Source: Gemmatimonadales bacterium (GTDB lineage: Bacteria; Gemmatimonadota; Gemmatimonadetes; Longimicrobiales; Gaopeijiaceae). From it: DNA of 53,878 nucleotides. The translations under genes and the position numbers were made by a program. Location: contig REBP01000085.1 in assembly GCA_007692665.1 (NCBI GenBank), positions 1 to 53,878 of the forward strand, given 5' to 3'. The notes under the pieces are model-generated. The model did no database searches, was not told where the DNA came from, and saw nothing but the letters and a program-made list of their open reading frames with translations. Below are positions 25,351 to 33,638 of this stretch, one piece after another (position 1 is the first letter of the stretch; each line of letters begins with the position of its first letter).

Positions 25351-25647
25351 ATGAAGCTCATGCCCTGGACCCTTGCCGCGCTGCTCCTCGCGGGCGGGCT
25401 CTCCCTCACCAGCCCGGTTGCCCCCCTCGAAGCGCAGGACTCCGGGTGCGAGGCCGCGACCATCGAGGGGGATCGCCGCTCCTGCACGGCCACGGAGGAG
25501 ATGGGGAGGTGCCTGACCGATGCCCTGGATTCCCGGCGAGCCTGCCTGCAGGACTTCGACGGATGGCTGCTCGAACGGGCATGTGACGCCCTGTTCGTCT
25601 GGGACGCTGCCGCCTGCGTGGCAAAGGCTGTCGTCAAGCCGTTCTGA
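25351..25647 (+). CDS. small secreted six-cysteine protein
   Basis: 98 aa from ATG at 25351 with GGAGG seven bases upstream, a strong ribosome site. Residues 1-29 are a signal peptide (MKLMPWTLAALLLAGG, cleavage probably after LEA). The mature 69 residues contain six cysteines at about 33, 45, 53, 65, 78 and 88, spaced so that three disulfides are possible, and no recognised family motif. It is followed 26 bases later by a strong terminator, so it is probably a single-gene transcript. Likely periplasmic or exported; function unknown. Confidence 0.7.
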   Translation: MKLMPWTLAALLLAGGLSLTSPVAPLEAQDSGCEAATIEGDRRSCTATEEMGRCLTDALDSRRACLQDFDGWLLERACDALFVWDAAACVAKAVVKPF

Positions 25648-25673
25648 TCCCCCGGAAGGCGGCGGGCACGACG

Positions 25674-25704
25674 AACCCCCGGAAGCGAAGGCTTCCGGGG
25701 GTTT
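25674..25704 (+). terminator. intrinsic terminator after six-cysteine gene
   Basis: AACCCCCGGAAGC (25674-25686) pairs with GCTTCCGGGGGTT (25691-25703) around a GAAG loop, followed by T residues. Thirteen perfect pairs with a tetraloop make it one of the clearest hairpins in the window. Confidence 0.88.
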
Positions 25705-25838
25705 CGCGTGTGGAAATCGTCCCGGAATCCGTCCCCGATTCCCATGGTTCCCCCCCGCCTCCTCCCCTCTCTTTCGGAGCCGTCCCCGGGCCGGGACCTC
25801 ACCATCCGCAACTCGTGCTTCACCGCCAGGAGGCTTTC

Positions 25839-26969
25839 GTGTCGAACTTTCCAGCTTCCAGTCCCAGCCGGGCTCCCCGGCCCCGGATCCTCGTGCCGGG
25901 AATCCTCGTCGTCCTGATCGTCGCCTTGGCCGGATTCGGATGGATGCTCCTGAGACCGGGCCCGGAGGGAGCGCGGCCCGATCGTCTCGTGGAGGCATCG
26001 GAGCTGGCGCCTCCCACGCCCCTGCCTCCTCTCGTCTCCGGGATCCTGCACGCAGGAGATGCGCGGCGAGTTCCCGAAGGATGGTGGGTCCTGGACCGCC
26101 GCGCCCGACTCGTGCACTTCCTCGACACGAATCTCCGGCTCGTCGGAAGCTTCGGTGGATACGGCGACGCACCCGGAGAATTCCGGATGCCGGCGGCCCT
26201 GGGGTTCCGGGGGGATTCGCTGGTCGTTCTCGATGGCGGAGAGGTCCCCGTGCTTCACCTGTTCGGGCCGGACGCCGGCCTCGTCAGGAAGGAATCGGTT
26301 CACGTGGTCGGGTGTGACACGTTCCTCGCAACGGGGATTCTCGACGCGCCCATCGAGCCGCTTCACCTGCTCGGCACCTGCACCCGTCTGCTCCCGGCCC
26401 CGGCGTCCGGGTCTGTCGTGGTCCGGGTGGAGGACGGCGGGATCGGGCACCTGGCGAGGGGCCAGCTGCAGGTCATGAATCGAGGATTTCCGGGTGCCGA
26501 AACGGCAGTGGGCGCGGGCCAGGGGGAAACCACCTGGGTCGGGAATTCCTCGAGCCCCTGCCTTGACCGGATCGGTGTGCAGCATGACCCGACCGGGGTG
26601 CCGTCCCTGTGCATGGCCGAGTGGGTCGGGGTCAGGTTTTCCGTCGACGAACTATCGGCTCGAATGGGCCGGAGCCCGGGGGCCGCCCGCCTCGCCGAGA
26701 TCCTGGGTCCCATGGAGTGGCTTCCGGTCATGGATCGGGTCTTCCCGCATCCGGAAGGGGTGGTCCTCCGCCGTCTGTCGGGGCTGAATGTCCGGGAACT
26801 CGTGCACCTCCGGCCGGACGGCTCCACCACACTCCTGTGGAGCGGGCTTCCCGAATCCAGCTGGGTGGGCGGCGACCAGGTGCTCGTTGCATGGGAGGGC
26901 ACGGAGGGCATGCACCTGGAGATTCGCCAGCTCCACGGCGAGGCCCAGGCCCTCGCCTCCGCGCGGTAG
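25839..26969 (+). CDS. membrane-anchored six-bladed beta-propeller protein
   Basis: 376 aa. The start is GTG at 25839, because AGGAGG lies five bases upstream and the hydrophobic anchor follows directly (ILVPGILVVLIVALAGFG, about residues 19-36). The frame is open upstream, but that stretch overlaps the terminator region and is low in coding character. The rest is a 6-bladed propeller or NHL-like repeat protein: LDRRARLVHFLDTNLRLVGS, then FGGYGDAPGEFRMPAALGFR and DSLVVLDGG. Four cysteines lie in the extracytoplasmic part. Propellers of this kind often bind ligands or act as scaffolds; no active site is visible. The next gene follows within nine bases. Confidence 0.7.
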   Translation: MSNFPASSPSRAPRPRILVPGILVVLIVALAGFGWMLLRPGPEGARPDRLVEASELAPPTPLPPLVSGILHAGDARRVPEGWWVLDRRARLVHFLDTNLRLVGSFGGYGDAPGEFRMPAALGFRGDSLVVLDGGEVPVLHLFGPDAGLVRKESVHVVGCDTFLATGILDAPIEPLHLLGTCTRLLPAPASGSVVVRVEDGGIGHLARGQLQVMNRGFPGAETAVGAGQGETTWVGNSSSPCLDRIGVQHDPTGVPSLCMAEWVGVRFSVDELSARMGRSPGAARLAEILGPMEWLPVMDRVFPHPEGVVLRRLSGLNVRELVHLRPDGSTTLLWSGLPESSWVGGDQVLVAWEGTEGMHLEIRQLHGEAQALASAR

Positions 26970-26977
26970 CCGACCTG

Positions 26978-27631
26978 TTGGACTGGGTGGAGGTCGGTCG
27001 AGGGGCCCTCCCCGCCGTGGTCGCTTTCGGAACGGCGCTCCTGGTCCTGCGCCGTCGCCTCCCGAAGGAGGAGGAGCGCCGCGGAACCGTGCCGCCCCGG
27101 AGGCGTGCGGTCGGGCCGGTTCGCGAGGTGGGGGCCGCACTGGTCGGAGGGGCCGCTGCGGGAGCCGCTGCCGGGTCGCTGGTTGCCCTGGCGCTGGGCC
27201 AGAACCCGTTGGCCGGGGCCCGCATCCTCTTTCTCCTGGCCTCCCTGATCTACCTTCTCGCCCTGGCCGCCTGTCTCTCGAGCTGGCGGTTCCCGCTCCC
27301 CGAGGTGGTCGCATTCCTGCTGTTCGTCCCGGCGCTCCCTCTCCAGCTGCTCGTGCATGCCGGGGTGCTTACCACCCCCGGGGGCATGGGAGGGTACGTC
27401 CTTCCCCCGGCCTCGTTCATGGTGGACCTTCCCGCCTGGGCCACCCTGTGGGGTGCCCGGGCCGGGTGGAATCCCCTCGAATGGTCGGGGGGACTGGCGG
27501 TCCCGGGGTTCCGCAGGGGCGCCCTCGTGTGGGGCCTTCACGTGGGGCTCCTGCTCGGGCTGGCAAGCTGGGGCCGCCACCGGCGGGGGCTACCGGATCG
27601 GGCACCCGGCCTCCGTCAGACGGGGAAGTAG
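26978..27631 (+). CDS. hypothetical integral membrane protein
   Basis: About 217 aa if started at TTG 26978, the first sensible start after the propeller gene; GTG 26987 is also possible and no ribosome site decides. Five hydrophobic segments are visible: ALPAVVAFGTALLVL, LVGGAAAGAAAGSLVALAL, ILFLLASLIYLLALAACL, EVVAFLLFVPALPLQLLVHA and LVWGLHVGLLLGLASWG. I recognise no family. It probably forms an operon with the propeller protein. Its last 16 bases overlap the end of the convergent sigma-54 activator gene. Confidence 0.55.
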   Translation: MDWVEVGRGALPAVVAFGTALLVLRRRLPKEEERRGTVPPRRRAVGPVREVGAALVGGAAAGAAAGSLVALALGQNPLAGARILFLLASLIYLLALAACLSSWRFPLPEVVAFLLFVPALPLQLLVHAGVLTTPGGMGGYVLPPASFMVDLPAWATLWGARAGWNPLEWSGGLAVPGFRRGALVWGLHVGLLLGLASWGRHRRGLPDRAPGLRQTGK

Positions 27632-28722
27632 CGGCGAATCCTGTCGCGGAGGGTGTTTCTCGACATCCCGAGGAGCCGGGCGGCTTTGGTCCGGTTCCCA
27701 TGGCACTGCTCGAGCACCTCCCTGATCCGCTCCCGCTCCTCCGCCGAAGTCCCGAAGCTCGAGTACCGACACGCCGTCGGCTCGCCCCCCGGTCCGGGTT
27801 CGGCATCGGAACCGCCACGCGGCCTCGCACCCGGTTCAGCCCGGGGGTGCGGCGGCGGTTCAGTCGGTGGCTCGGGTGGCGTCTCGCGCGGCGTCGCAGA
27901 CGGCGTCGCAGACGGCGTCGCAGACGGCGTTTCAGGGGGCCGACGCTCCGGCACCACGTCCTCGAGGTCCGCCCGGCGAAGCACGTCGGTCTGGCCGGTG
28001 AGGATCAGGGCCGCCTCCAGAAGGTGCGCGAGTTCGCGGATGTTGCCGGGCCAGGGCCGGGTTTCCAGGAAGGACCATGCGTCGGGAGCGAGTCCGGGGA
28101 GGGGGAGACCATGGCGCGCCGCGAGCTTTCGCAGGTACGTGCGAACGAGGAGCGGGAGGTCTTCCCGTCGTTCCCGGAGGGGTGGGAGGTGGGCCCGGAC
28201 CACGGCGATCCGGTGGAAGAGGTCGGGCCGGAATCCGCCCTCCGCGATGGCCGCCTCGAGATCCCTGGACGTGGCCGAGAGAAGCCTGACGTCGACGCGT
28301 TCGACCGAATCCCCTCCGACAAGTCGCACTTCGCCGTCGTCCAGCGCAGTGAGGAGCTTGGACTGTCCCGCCAGGCTCATGTCCCCGATCTCGTCGAGGA
28401 AAAGGGATCCGCCGTCAGCCTGCAGCATCAGCCCGACGCGCCTCGACACCGCTCCGGTGAAGGCTCCCCTTTCGTGACCGAAGAACTCGGATTCGAAGAG
28501 TGTCTCCGGAATCCCGGAGCAGTTGACCTTGACCAGCCGGGCCGCCGACCTTTGACTCAGGGCGTGGACAACGCGGGCCGCGGTGGTCTTTCCGGTCCCT
28601 GTCTCTCCCGTGATCAGCACCGAAACCGAGGTTCCTGCGATCCGTTCGACGCGCATGCGAAACCGCACCATGGCGGGCGAGGTTCCGGCAAGTTCGCGGG
28701 TCAGGAGGGCAGATCGGGTCAT
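27616..28722 (-). CDS. sigma-54-dependent activator without sensor domain
   Basis: 368 aa. The AAA+ domain begins almost at the N-terminus: Walker A GETGTGKT, the sigma-54-contacting GAFTGA loop, Walker B GGSLFLDEIGD, the RPDLFHRIAV and RPWPGNIRELAHLLEAA segments. There is no receiver, GAF or PAS domain. Residues about 257-315 are a Pro/Thr/Glu-rich linker built partly on a 12-bp repeat. A Fis-type helix-turn-helix closes the protein (GNRTKAARLLGMSRNTLRDR). Such PspF-like activators are controlled by a partner protein or by expression level. It starts 33 bases from the divergent zinc-ribbon/RimK group, which it may control, though no consensus sigma-54 promoter is visible in that gap. Confidence 0.9.
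   Translation of the reverse strand: MTRSALLTRELAGTSPAMVRFRMRVERIAGTSVSVLITGETGTGKTTAARVVHALSQRSAARLVKVNCSGIPETLFESEFFGHERGAFTGAVSRRVGLMLQADGGSLFLDEIGDMSLAGQSKLLTALDDGEVRLVGGDSVERVDVRLLSATSRDLEAAIAEGGFRPDLFHRIAVVRAHLPPLRERREDLPLLVRTYLRKLAARHGLPLPGLAPDAWSFLETRPWPGNIRELAHLLEAALILTGQTDVLRRADLEDVVPERRPPETPSATPSATPSATPRETPPEPPTEPPPHPRAEPGARPRGGSDAEPGPGGEPTACRYSSFGTSAEERERIREVLEQCHGNRTKAARLLGMSRNTLRDRIRRYFPV
27893..27928 (-). repeat. 12-bp tandem repeat in activator linker
   Basis: Three exact copies of GTCGCAGACGGC on the plus strand encode, on the minus strand, the repeated Ala-Thr-Pro-Ser of the linker between AAA+ and DNA-binding domains. The period keeps the frame. Confidence 0.85.
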
Positions 28723-28755
28723 TCTTCAGCTTCACCAGGTCATCCGGGCGATTCC

Positions 28756-29487
28756 ATGGCAGAGACGGCGAACGACCCTCCGCGGCACGAGGGATTCCGG
28801 CGTGAAGAGGCCGCCCGGGTCCGGGAATCCTGGCGAACGGGAGAGGCGCCTGTCTGCCCGCGCTGCGGGATCGTGCTCGATCCGTCCCCCGTCCGACCCC
28901 GAAGCGACGTGTCCTACGTGCGGGATCGGGTCATGCTCGTCTGCCGTTCGTGCGGGGGCTCGGCGGCGGTGGAGCGACGGGACCGGAAACCTCCTTCACC
29001 CGCCCTGCCCGTCGTGGGGTGGAGGGAGTGGGTGTCGCTGGCGGACCACGCGGCGATTTCGTTGAAGGCCAAGGTCGACACCGGCGCGCGGACATCGGCC
29101 CTCCACGTGGAGGAGCTCGAGAACGTGCAGCGGGACGGGCAGCCGTGGCTCCGGTTCCTCGTCCTCCCACGCCAGCGGTCCCGTTCCTCCGCCTTCAGGG
29201 TAGAGGCTCCACTGGTGGACGAACGCGCGGTCAGGTCGTCCAGCGGAGCGTCGGAGGAGCGACCCGTGGTCAGCCTCCGGATCGGGCTGGGCCCGGTGAC
29301 GTTTCCTGCCGAGGTGACGCTGACCCGCCGTGACCAGATGGGGTTCCGGATGCTCCTTGGCCGGACCGCGCTTCGAGACCGGTTCCTCGTCAACCCTGCC
29401 ACCTCCTACCTCCAGCCCAACCCCCATCCCCCGGGAGAACCTCCTCGCCGGAAGTCTCCTTCCAACCCGCCCTCCTCCAGGAAATGA
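28756..29487 (+). CDS. zinc-ribbon plus RimB-like retropepsin (ATP-dependent zinc protease family)
   Basis: 243 aa from ATG at 28756; an open frame upstream is the antisense of the activator gene. Residues about 34-75 form a zinc ribbon with two CxxC pairs (VCPRCG and CRSCGG). Residues 85-220 match the retropepsin-like family annotated as ATP-dependent zinc protease (RimB-like): GWREWVSLADH, the active Asp in KAKVDTGARTSALHV, and MGFRMLLGRTALRDRFLV. Related proteases stand beside RimK glutamate ligases and trim the added residues. The N-terminal ribbon is an extra part compared with the plain family. No good ribosome site is seen. rimK begins four bases downstream. Confidence 0.8.
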   Translation: MAETANDPPRHEGFRREEAARVRESWRTGEAPVCPRCGIVLDPSPVRPRSDVSYVRDRVMLVCRSCGGSAAVERRDRKPPSPALPVVGWREWVSLADHAAISLKAKVDTGARTSALHVEELENVQRDGQPWLRFLVLPRQRSRSSAFRVEAPLVDERAVRSSSGASEERPVVSLRIGLGPVTFPAEVTLTRRDQMGFRMLLGRTALRDRFLVNPATSYLQPNPHPPGEPPRRKSPSNPPSSRK

Positions 29488-29490
29488 TGC

Positions 29491-30420
29491 ATGCGAATCG
29501 GAATCCTCTCCCGCAAGGCCTCTCTCTATTCGACCCGGCGCCTGGTAGAGGCCGGCGAGGAAAGAAACCACGACATGCGGGTGATCAACTATCTCCGCTG
29601 CTACATGGACATCTCTCATCCCGGCCCCAGCGTGGTCTACCATGACCTCGTGTCCGACCGGCACGCCATCGAGGAAACCCTCGAGTTCGATGCCGTGGTT
29701 CCCCGCATCGGTGCGTCCTACACCTTCTATGGAACGGCCCTGGTCCGACAGTTCGAGATGATGGGGGTCTTCGCAGCCAACGACTCCCAGGGGATCACAC
29801 GGTCCAGGGACAAGCTCCGCGCCCAGCAACTGCTCTCCCGCTCCGGCGTGGATCTTCCCGCCACCACCTTTGCCCACGATGCCCGGCACTCGAAGGGCCT
29901 CATCGACCGGGTCGGGGGCACGCCCCTCATCGTGAAGCTGCTGGAGGGAACCCAGGGCGTGGGTGTCGTGCTGGCCGAGACCCGGAAGGCCGCCGAAAGC
30001 GTCATCGGAGCCTTCCGCCAGCTGGATGCGAACATCCTGGTCCAGGAATTCATCAAGGAGGCCGGCGGTGACGACCTGCGAGCCATCGTCATCGGGGGGA
30101 AGGTCGTCGCTGCCATGGAGCGGCATGCCGCTCCCGGCGAGTTCCGGGCCAACCTGCATCGGGGTGGATCCGCCGAGGCCGCGAAGCTCACGCCGAAGGA
30201 GCGGAAGACCGCCGTGCTGGCCGCGAAGTCCCTCGGTCTGAACGTGGCGGGGGTGGACATGCTCCGCTCGAACCGCGGGCCCCTGGTCCTGGAGGTGAAC
30301 TCCTCGCCGGGTCTCGAGGGCGTCGAGAAGGCCACGGGTGTGGACGTGGCGGGGAAGATCATCGAGTACATCGAGAACACCGCCCCGAGGGGCAACCGGC
30401 CCGACCGGGTGGGTGCGTGA
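29491..30420 (+). CDS. rimK: RimK-type ATP-grasp alpha-L-glutamate ligase
   Basis: 309 aa from ATG at 29491. [55 protein letters not shown] (ATP-grasp), [20 protein letters not shown], and [24 protein letters not shown] split over two lines of the fold are typical of RimK. The family adds glutamates to the C-terminus of ribosomal protein S6 or to other acceptors using ATP, in the cytoplasm. Full length. It lies between a retropepsin-like protease and a deacylase, a neighbourhood known for RimK homologues, and overlaps the next gene by GTGA. Confidence 0.93.
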   Translation: MRIGILSRKASLYSTRRLVEAGEERNHDMRVINYLRCYMDISHPGPSVVYHDLVSDRHAIEETLEFDAVVPRIGASYTFYGTALVRQFEMMGVFAANDSQGITRSRDKLRAQQLLSRSGVDLPATTFAHDARHSKGLIDRVGGTPLIVKLLEGTQGVGVVLAETRKAAESVIGAFRQLDANILVQEFIKEAGGDDLRAIVIGGKVVAAMERHAAPGEFRANLHRGGSAEAAKLTPKERKTAVLAAKSLGLNVAGVDMLRSNRGPLVLEVNSSPGLEGVEKATGVDVAGKIIEYIENTAPRGNRPDRVGA

Positions 30421-31397
30421 GCAGTATCGAAATCGGTGGCATGGTCGTGGCCCCCGGTGAACGAGGCCGAGTCGAGCTGCCCGCAGCCCGTCTCGCCACC
30501 GGGAGTCCGCTGGGGATCCCCCTCGAGGTCGTCAACGGGCGGCGGCCCGGGCCCCGGGTCTGGCTCACGGCAGCGATTCACGGCGACGAACTGAATGGCG
30601 TGGAGATCATCCGCCAGGTCCTGGGGGAGGTCTCCCCCCGGCACATGGCGGGCTCCCTCCTCGCTGTCCCCATCGTGAACGTGCACGGCTTCATCACCGA
30701 GTCCCGCTACCTCCCGGACCGTCGTGATCTGAACCGTTCCTTCCCCGGCTCGGCCCGGGGTTCCCAGGCCGCCCGGCTGGCCCACCTCATCATCTCCGAG
30801 GTCATCGAGGGGGGCGACGTGGGGATCGACCTTCACACCGGTTCCGGCGACCGGGTCAACTTTCCCCAGCTCCGCGCCGACCTCGACGACCCGGAGACCC
30901 GGCGTCTCGCCCTCGCCTTCGGCGCTCCCCTCATGGTCCACAGCAGCATCCGCGACGGATCCCTGCGGGCAGCGGCCACCGGCATGGGCGCGCGGGTCCT
31001 GGTCTACGAGGGGGGCGAGGCGCGACGCTTCAACCGGCACGCCATCGAGATCGGGACCCAGGGCGTCCTGCGCGTCCTCCGCACCCTGGGGATGCGAGGG
31101 GGTGGGCCCACCCCGAACCCGACATCTCGCGAATCCCGGAGCACCCGCTGGGTGCGGGCCGGACGAAGCGGCCTCGTTCGCCTGGACGTGGAGCCGGGAA
31201 GCGAAGTGGAGAAGGGGCAGGCCATCGGCGTCATCAAGGACGCCTTCGGGGACCGGACGCTCCGGGTACGGGCCTCGGCGACCGGGGTCATCATCGGACA
31301 GACCCGACAGCCCAACGTGAACCGGGGGGATGCCCTCGTGCACATTGCCGAGATGATGTCGGACCCGGCGCCCCCGGCTCCCGTGCCTACTGGCTGA
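30417..31397 (+). CDS. succinylglutamate desuccinylase/aspartoacylase-family deacylase
   Basis: 326 aa from GTG at 30417, sharing GTGA with the rimK stop. Zinc ligands are seen in [14 protein letters not shown] (His, Glu) and [16 protein letters not shown] (His); [15 protein letters not shown] holds the likely catalytic Glu. The final 90 residues are a beta-rich domain that looks like a biotinyl-lipoyl-type fold ([20 protein letters not shown]). The M14-related family removes acyl or amino-acyl groups from amino acids. Next to RimK it may act on glutamyl conjugates. The stop overlaps the convergent amidase gene by 11 bases. Confidence 0.88.
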   Translation: MSSIEIGGMVVAPGERGRVELPAARLATGSPLGIPLEVVNGRRPGPRVWLTAAIHGDELNGVEIIRQVLGEVSPRHMAGSLLAVPIVNVHGFITESRYLPDRRDLNRSFPGSARGSQAARLAHLIISEVIEGGDVGIDLHTGSGDRVNFPQLRADLDDPETRRLALAFGAPLMVHSSIRDGSLRAAATGMGARVLVYEGGEARRFNRHAIEIGTQGVLRVLRTLGMRGGGPTPNPTSRESRSTRWVRAGRSGLVRLDVEPGSEVEKGQAIGVIKDAFGDRTLRVRASATGVIIGQTRQPNVNRGDALVHIAEMMSDPAPPAPVPTG

Positions 31398-33159
31398 GGT
31401 CCGCGACCTGCTCCAGTCCGAGGCGGCCGCGCCCACCGGGTGCGCGGGTCCGCCCGGAGTCCGGCGCCGCGGGGTCCGGGGGGCGCCTCAGGTGGTGATC
31501 CGAGCGAGCCTGCCAGAGCGCCGCCAGGGAAAGCAGCCGCTCCTCGCCGAAGGGTGGCGCCCCGACGAGAACCCCCTCCGGAAGGGGTCCATCGAAACCG
31601 CCACCCCCTTCCCCGGCCTCGCGGAACCCGATGGGAAAGGTGACCAGGGGAAGCCCGATCATGTCGAAGGGAACGTGGTTGGCCTGGACCACCGCATCGC
31701 ACTGCTGAAACACGTGGTCCAGGGCCAGGCGAAGGAGCGCCAGTCGCCCCCGCTGCGCCTTCACGTACTCGTCGCCGGACAGGAGAAGTCCCTGGATCCA
31801 GGATGACAGCGTCACCCCGAAGAGCCGGACGTCCTCCCGCAGCCAGGGGAGAAACGGCTCGCTTCGCTCCGGGAGCCTCCCTGCGTTGAAGATTCCCGAA
31901 GAGAGCTCCGCCCACCCGGGCGGCGGGGGGACTTCGACCACCTCGACGCCCCCTTCCTCCATGGATGCGAGGAACCGTCGTCTGCGCTCCCCCTGCGGCC
32001 CGCCGGCCCCTGCCCACTCCGGGGGAACGCCGAGTCGGGTCGGCCACCGGATCATCGCCTCGCCAGCCCCGTCCCCCTGCCCTGATCCCGGCACCGGGAT
32101 CGCCGCGGTGAGGTAGTCCGGGACCGGGGGAAGGCCCAGGGTCCGGGGGTCCGCGGGGTCGGGGCCGGCCATGACCTGGAGCATGAGCGCCGCATCCCGG
32201 GCGTCCCGGGCAATGGGCCCCGGGTGATCCCGGGTATAGGTCAGGGGAATCACCCCCCGCAGCGAGACACGTCCCATCGTGGGCTTGAGCCCGGTCAGTC
32301 CCTGGCTGGCGGCCGGAACCGTGATGGACCCGCCCGTCTGGGTCCCCACGGACGTCGTCACCATGCGGGCTGCAACGCCGGTGGCCGACCCGCTGGACGA
32401 CCCGCCGGGGCTGATCCGGGGGTCCCCCGGCGCCCAGGCGTTGAGGGTGGTGATCTCGCCGTCGGGGGTCAGGGCCCGGGTGGTCGCCAGCGGTCCCATC
32501 TGCGTCTTGCCCACCAGGACCGAACCGGCTCCCCGGAGCCGGGTCAGCAGCGTCGCATCGAAGGGAGGAAGGAAGTCCCGGAACATGTGGGCGTTCGCCG
32601 TGGTGCGAATTCCCGCAGTGTAGACGTTGTCCTTGAGGGCGAGCGGGATCCCGTGGAGGAGCCCCGGAGCCTTCCCGCCAGGCAGGCTCTCGCGCCGGTC
32701 CCGGTCGAGGGCATCATCGAGAGCGGCGGCGGTGGCGAGGGCCTCGGCCTCGGTCACCGTGTTGAACGCAAGGTAGACCGCGTCGAGCTTCCGGATCCGC
32801 TCCAGGCAGGCTGCAACGAGGTCTGCGGCACGGAGGGAGCCGTCGCGGATCCGCACCCCCGCCTCCCACGCGGTGAGTTCCCCGGGTGGACGCGCGAGGG
32901 CTCCGCCGGCTGAGGCCGCCCGCCGGGCGTCGGCCCAGAAGGCCTCGGCGGCGGCGGCCCTGCCCGGCGACAGGGGGGGATCCGGGACCGGAACTCCCGC
33001 CGGCGACGAGGGAAGCGGGCCTCCTGCAGAGAGCGGCTCGGGAGGCCAGTGGACCCCTGCTGCAGCCGCTGCGGTCAGCGCCCCCATGCGGTGGAGGAAG
33101 GCCCGCCGGTCGACCCGGGCATCCTGGGGTCCGTCGGGGGGCGCGGCCTCACTCGCCAT
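31387..33159 (-). CDS. Tat-exported amidase (amidase signature family)
   Basis: 590 aa from ATG at 33159. A Tat signal is present (RRAFLHRMGALTAAAAAG, twin Arg at 18-19). The Ser-Ser-Lys triad is readable: Lys in GIPLALKDNVYTAG, Ser in SPGGSSSGSATGVAA and Ser in TQTGGSITVPAASQG. VPFDMIGLPLVTFPIG is the usual C-terminal core. These enzymes hydrolyse amide bonds of small molecules; the substrate cannot be told, and export implies an extracytoplasmic substrate. The first 11 bases overlap the upstream 111-aa gene, so the two are probably coupled. Confidence 0.92.
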   Translation of the reverse strand: MASEAAPPDGPQDARVDRRAFLHRMGALTAAAAAGVHWPPEPLSAGGPLPSSPAGVPVPDPPLSPGRAAAAEAFWADARRAASAGGALARPPGELTAWEAGVRIRDGSLRAADLVAACLERIRKLDAVYLAFNTVTEAEALATAAALDDALDRDRRESLPGGKAPGLLHGIPLALKDNVYTAGIRTTANAHMFRDFLPPFDATLLTRLRGAGSVLVGKTQMGPLATTRALTPDGEITTLNAWAPGDPRISPGGSSSGSATGVAARMVTTSVGTQTGGSITVPAASQGLTGLKPTMGRVSLRGVIPLTYTRDHPGPIARDARDAALMLQVMAGPDPADPRTLGLPPVPDYLTAAIPVPGSGQGDGAGEAMIRWPTRLGVPPEWAGAGGPQGERRRRFLASMEEGGVEVVEVPPPPGWAELSSGIFNAGRLPERSEPFLPWLREDVRLFGVTLSSWIQGLLLSGDEYVKAQRGRLALLRLALDHVFQQCDAVVQANHVPFDMIGLPLVTFPIGFREAGEGGGGFDGPLPEGVLVGAPPFGEERLLSLAALWQARSDHHLRRPPDPAAPDSGRTRAPGGRGRLGLEQVADLSQ

Positions 33160-33484
33160 GGTCCACCTCGCCGACCGCGGGGAACGCAGAGGGGATCGCG
33201 GGCGCCAGCATCGCGGGGTACGACATGGGGGGGAAGAGCTGGGGATCCAGCTCGTAGGCCGACAGTGCGGGGACCGTCCCCCTGAGGAATCCCCGGGCAG
33301 AACCGAAGATCCGCACCCGGTCGGCCGGTGCGTCGGGGTCGTCTTCCGGCAGCACGGAAAGGTCCACCCCGATGATCCGGAGCCTTGTTTCCACGTACCG
33401 GTCGAGTTCCTCGTCGGTGAGCTCGTGCATCGGAGATCGGGACCCCGTTCGGGGCTGGGGCGCAGGGGGCTCGGAGGAATTCAT
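33149..33484 (-). CDS. hypothetical protein coupled to amidase
   Basis: 111 aa from ATG at 33484; a later in-frame ATG (residue 19, before HELTDEELDRYVETRLR) may be the real start. I recognise no family. The segment ELTDEELDRYVETRLRIIGV is acidic and helical; the rest is Pro-rich, ending near the overlap with the amidase start. No signal peptide or membrane segment. Overlap suggests co-translation with the amidase, perhaps as a chaperone or partner. Confidence 0.5.
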   Translation of the reverse strand: MNSSEPPAPQPRTGSRSPMHELTDEELDRYVETRLRIIGVDLSVLPEDDPDAPADRVRIFGSARGFLRGTVPALSAYELDPQLFPPMSYPAMLAPAIPSAFPAVGEVDHGE

Positions 33485-33638
33485 GAATCCACTGTAGGGC
33501 GGGACGGCGGCTCCCGAAACCCCGGGGCGTTCGCTGCGTGAAGGATCCGGACGATCCGTCCGTAGTTTCCGGTGTACGAACCAGCCGGCTCCACCCCTGC
33601 CCCCTCACCGGGCCCGCACCTTCCAGGAACCTGCCGCC

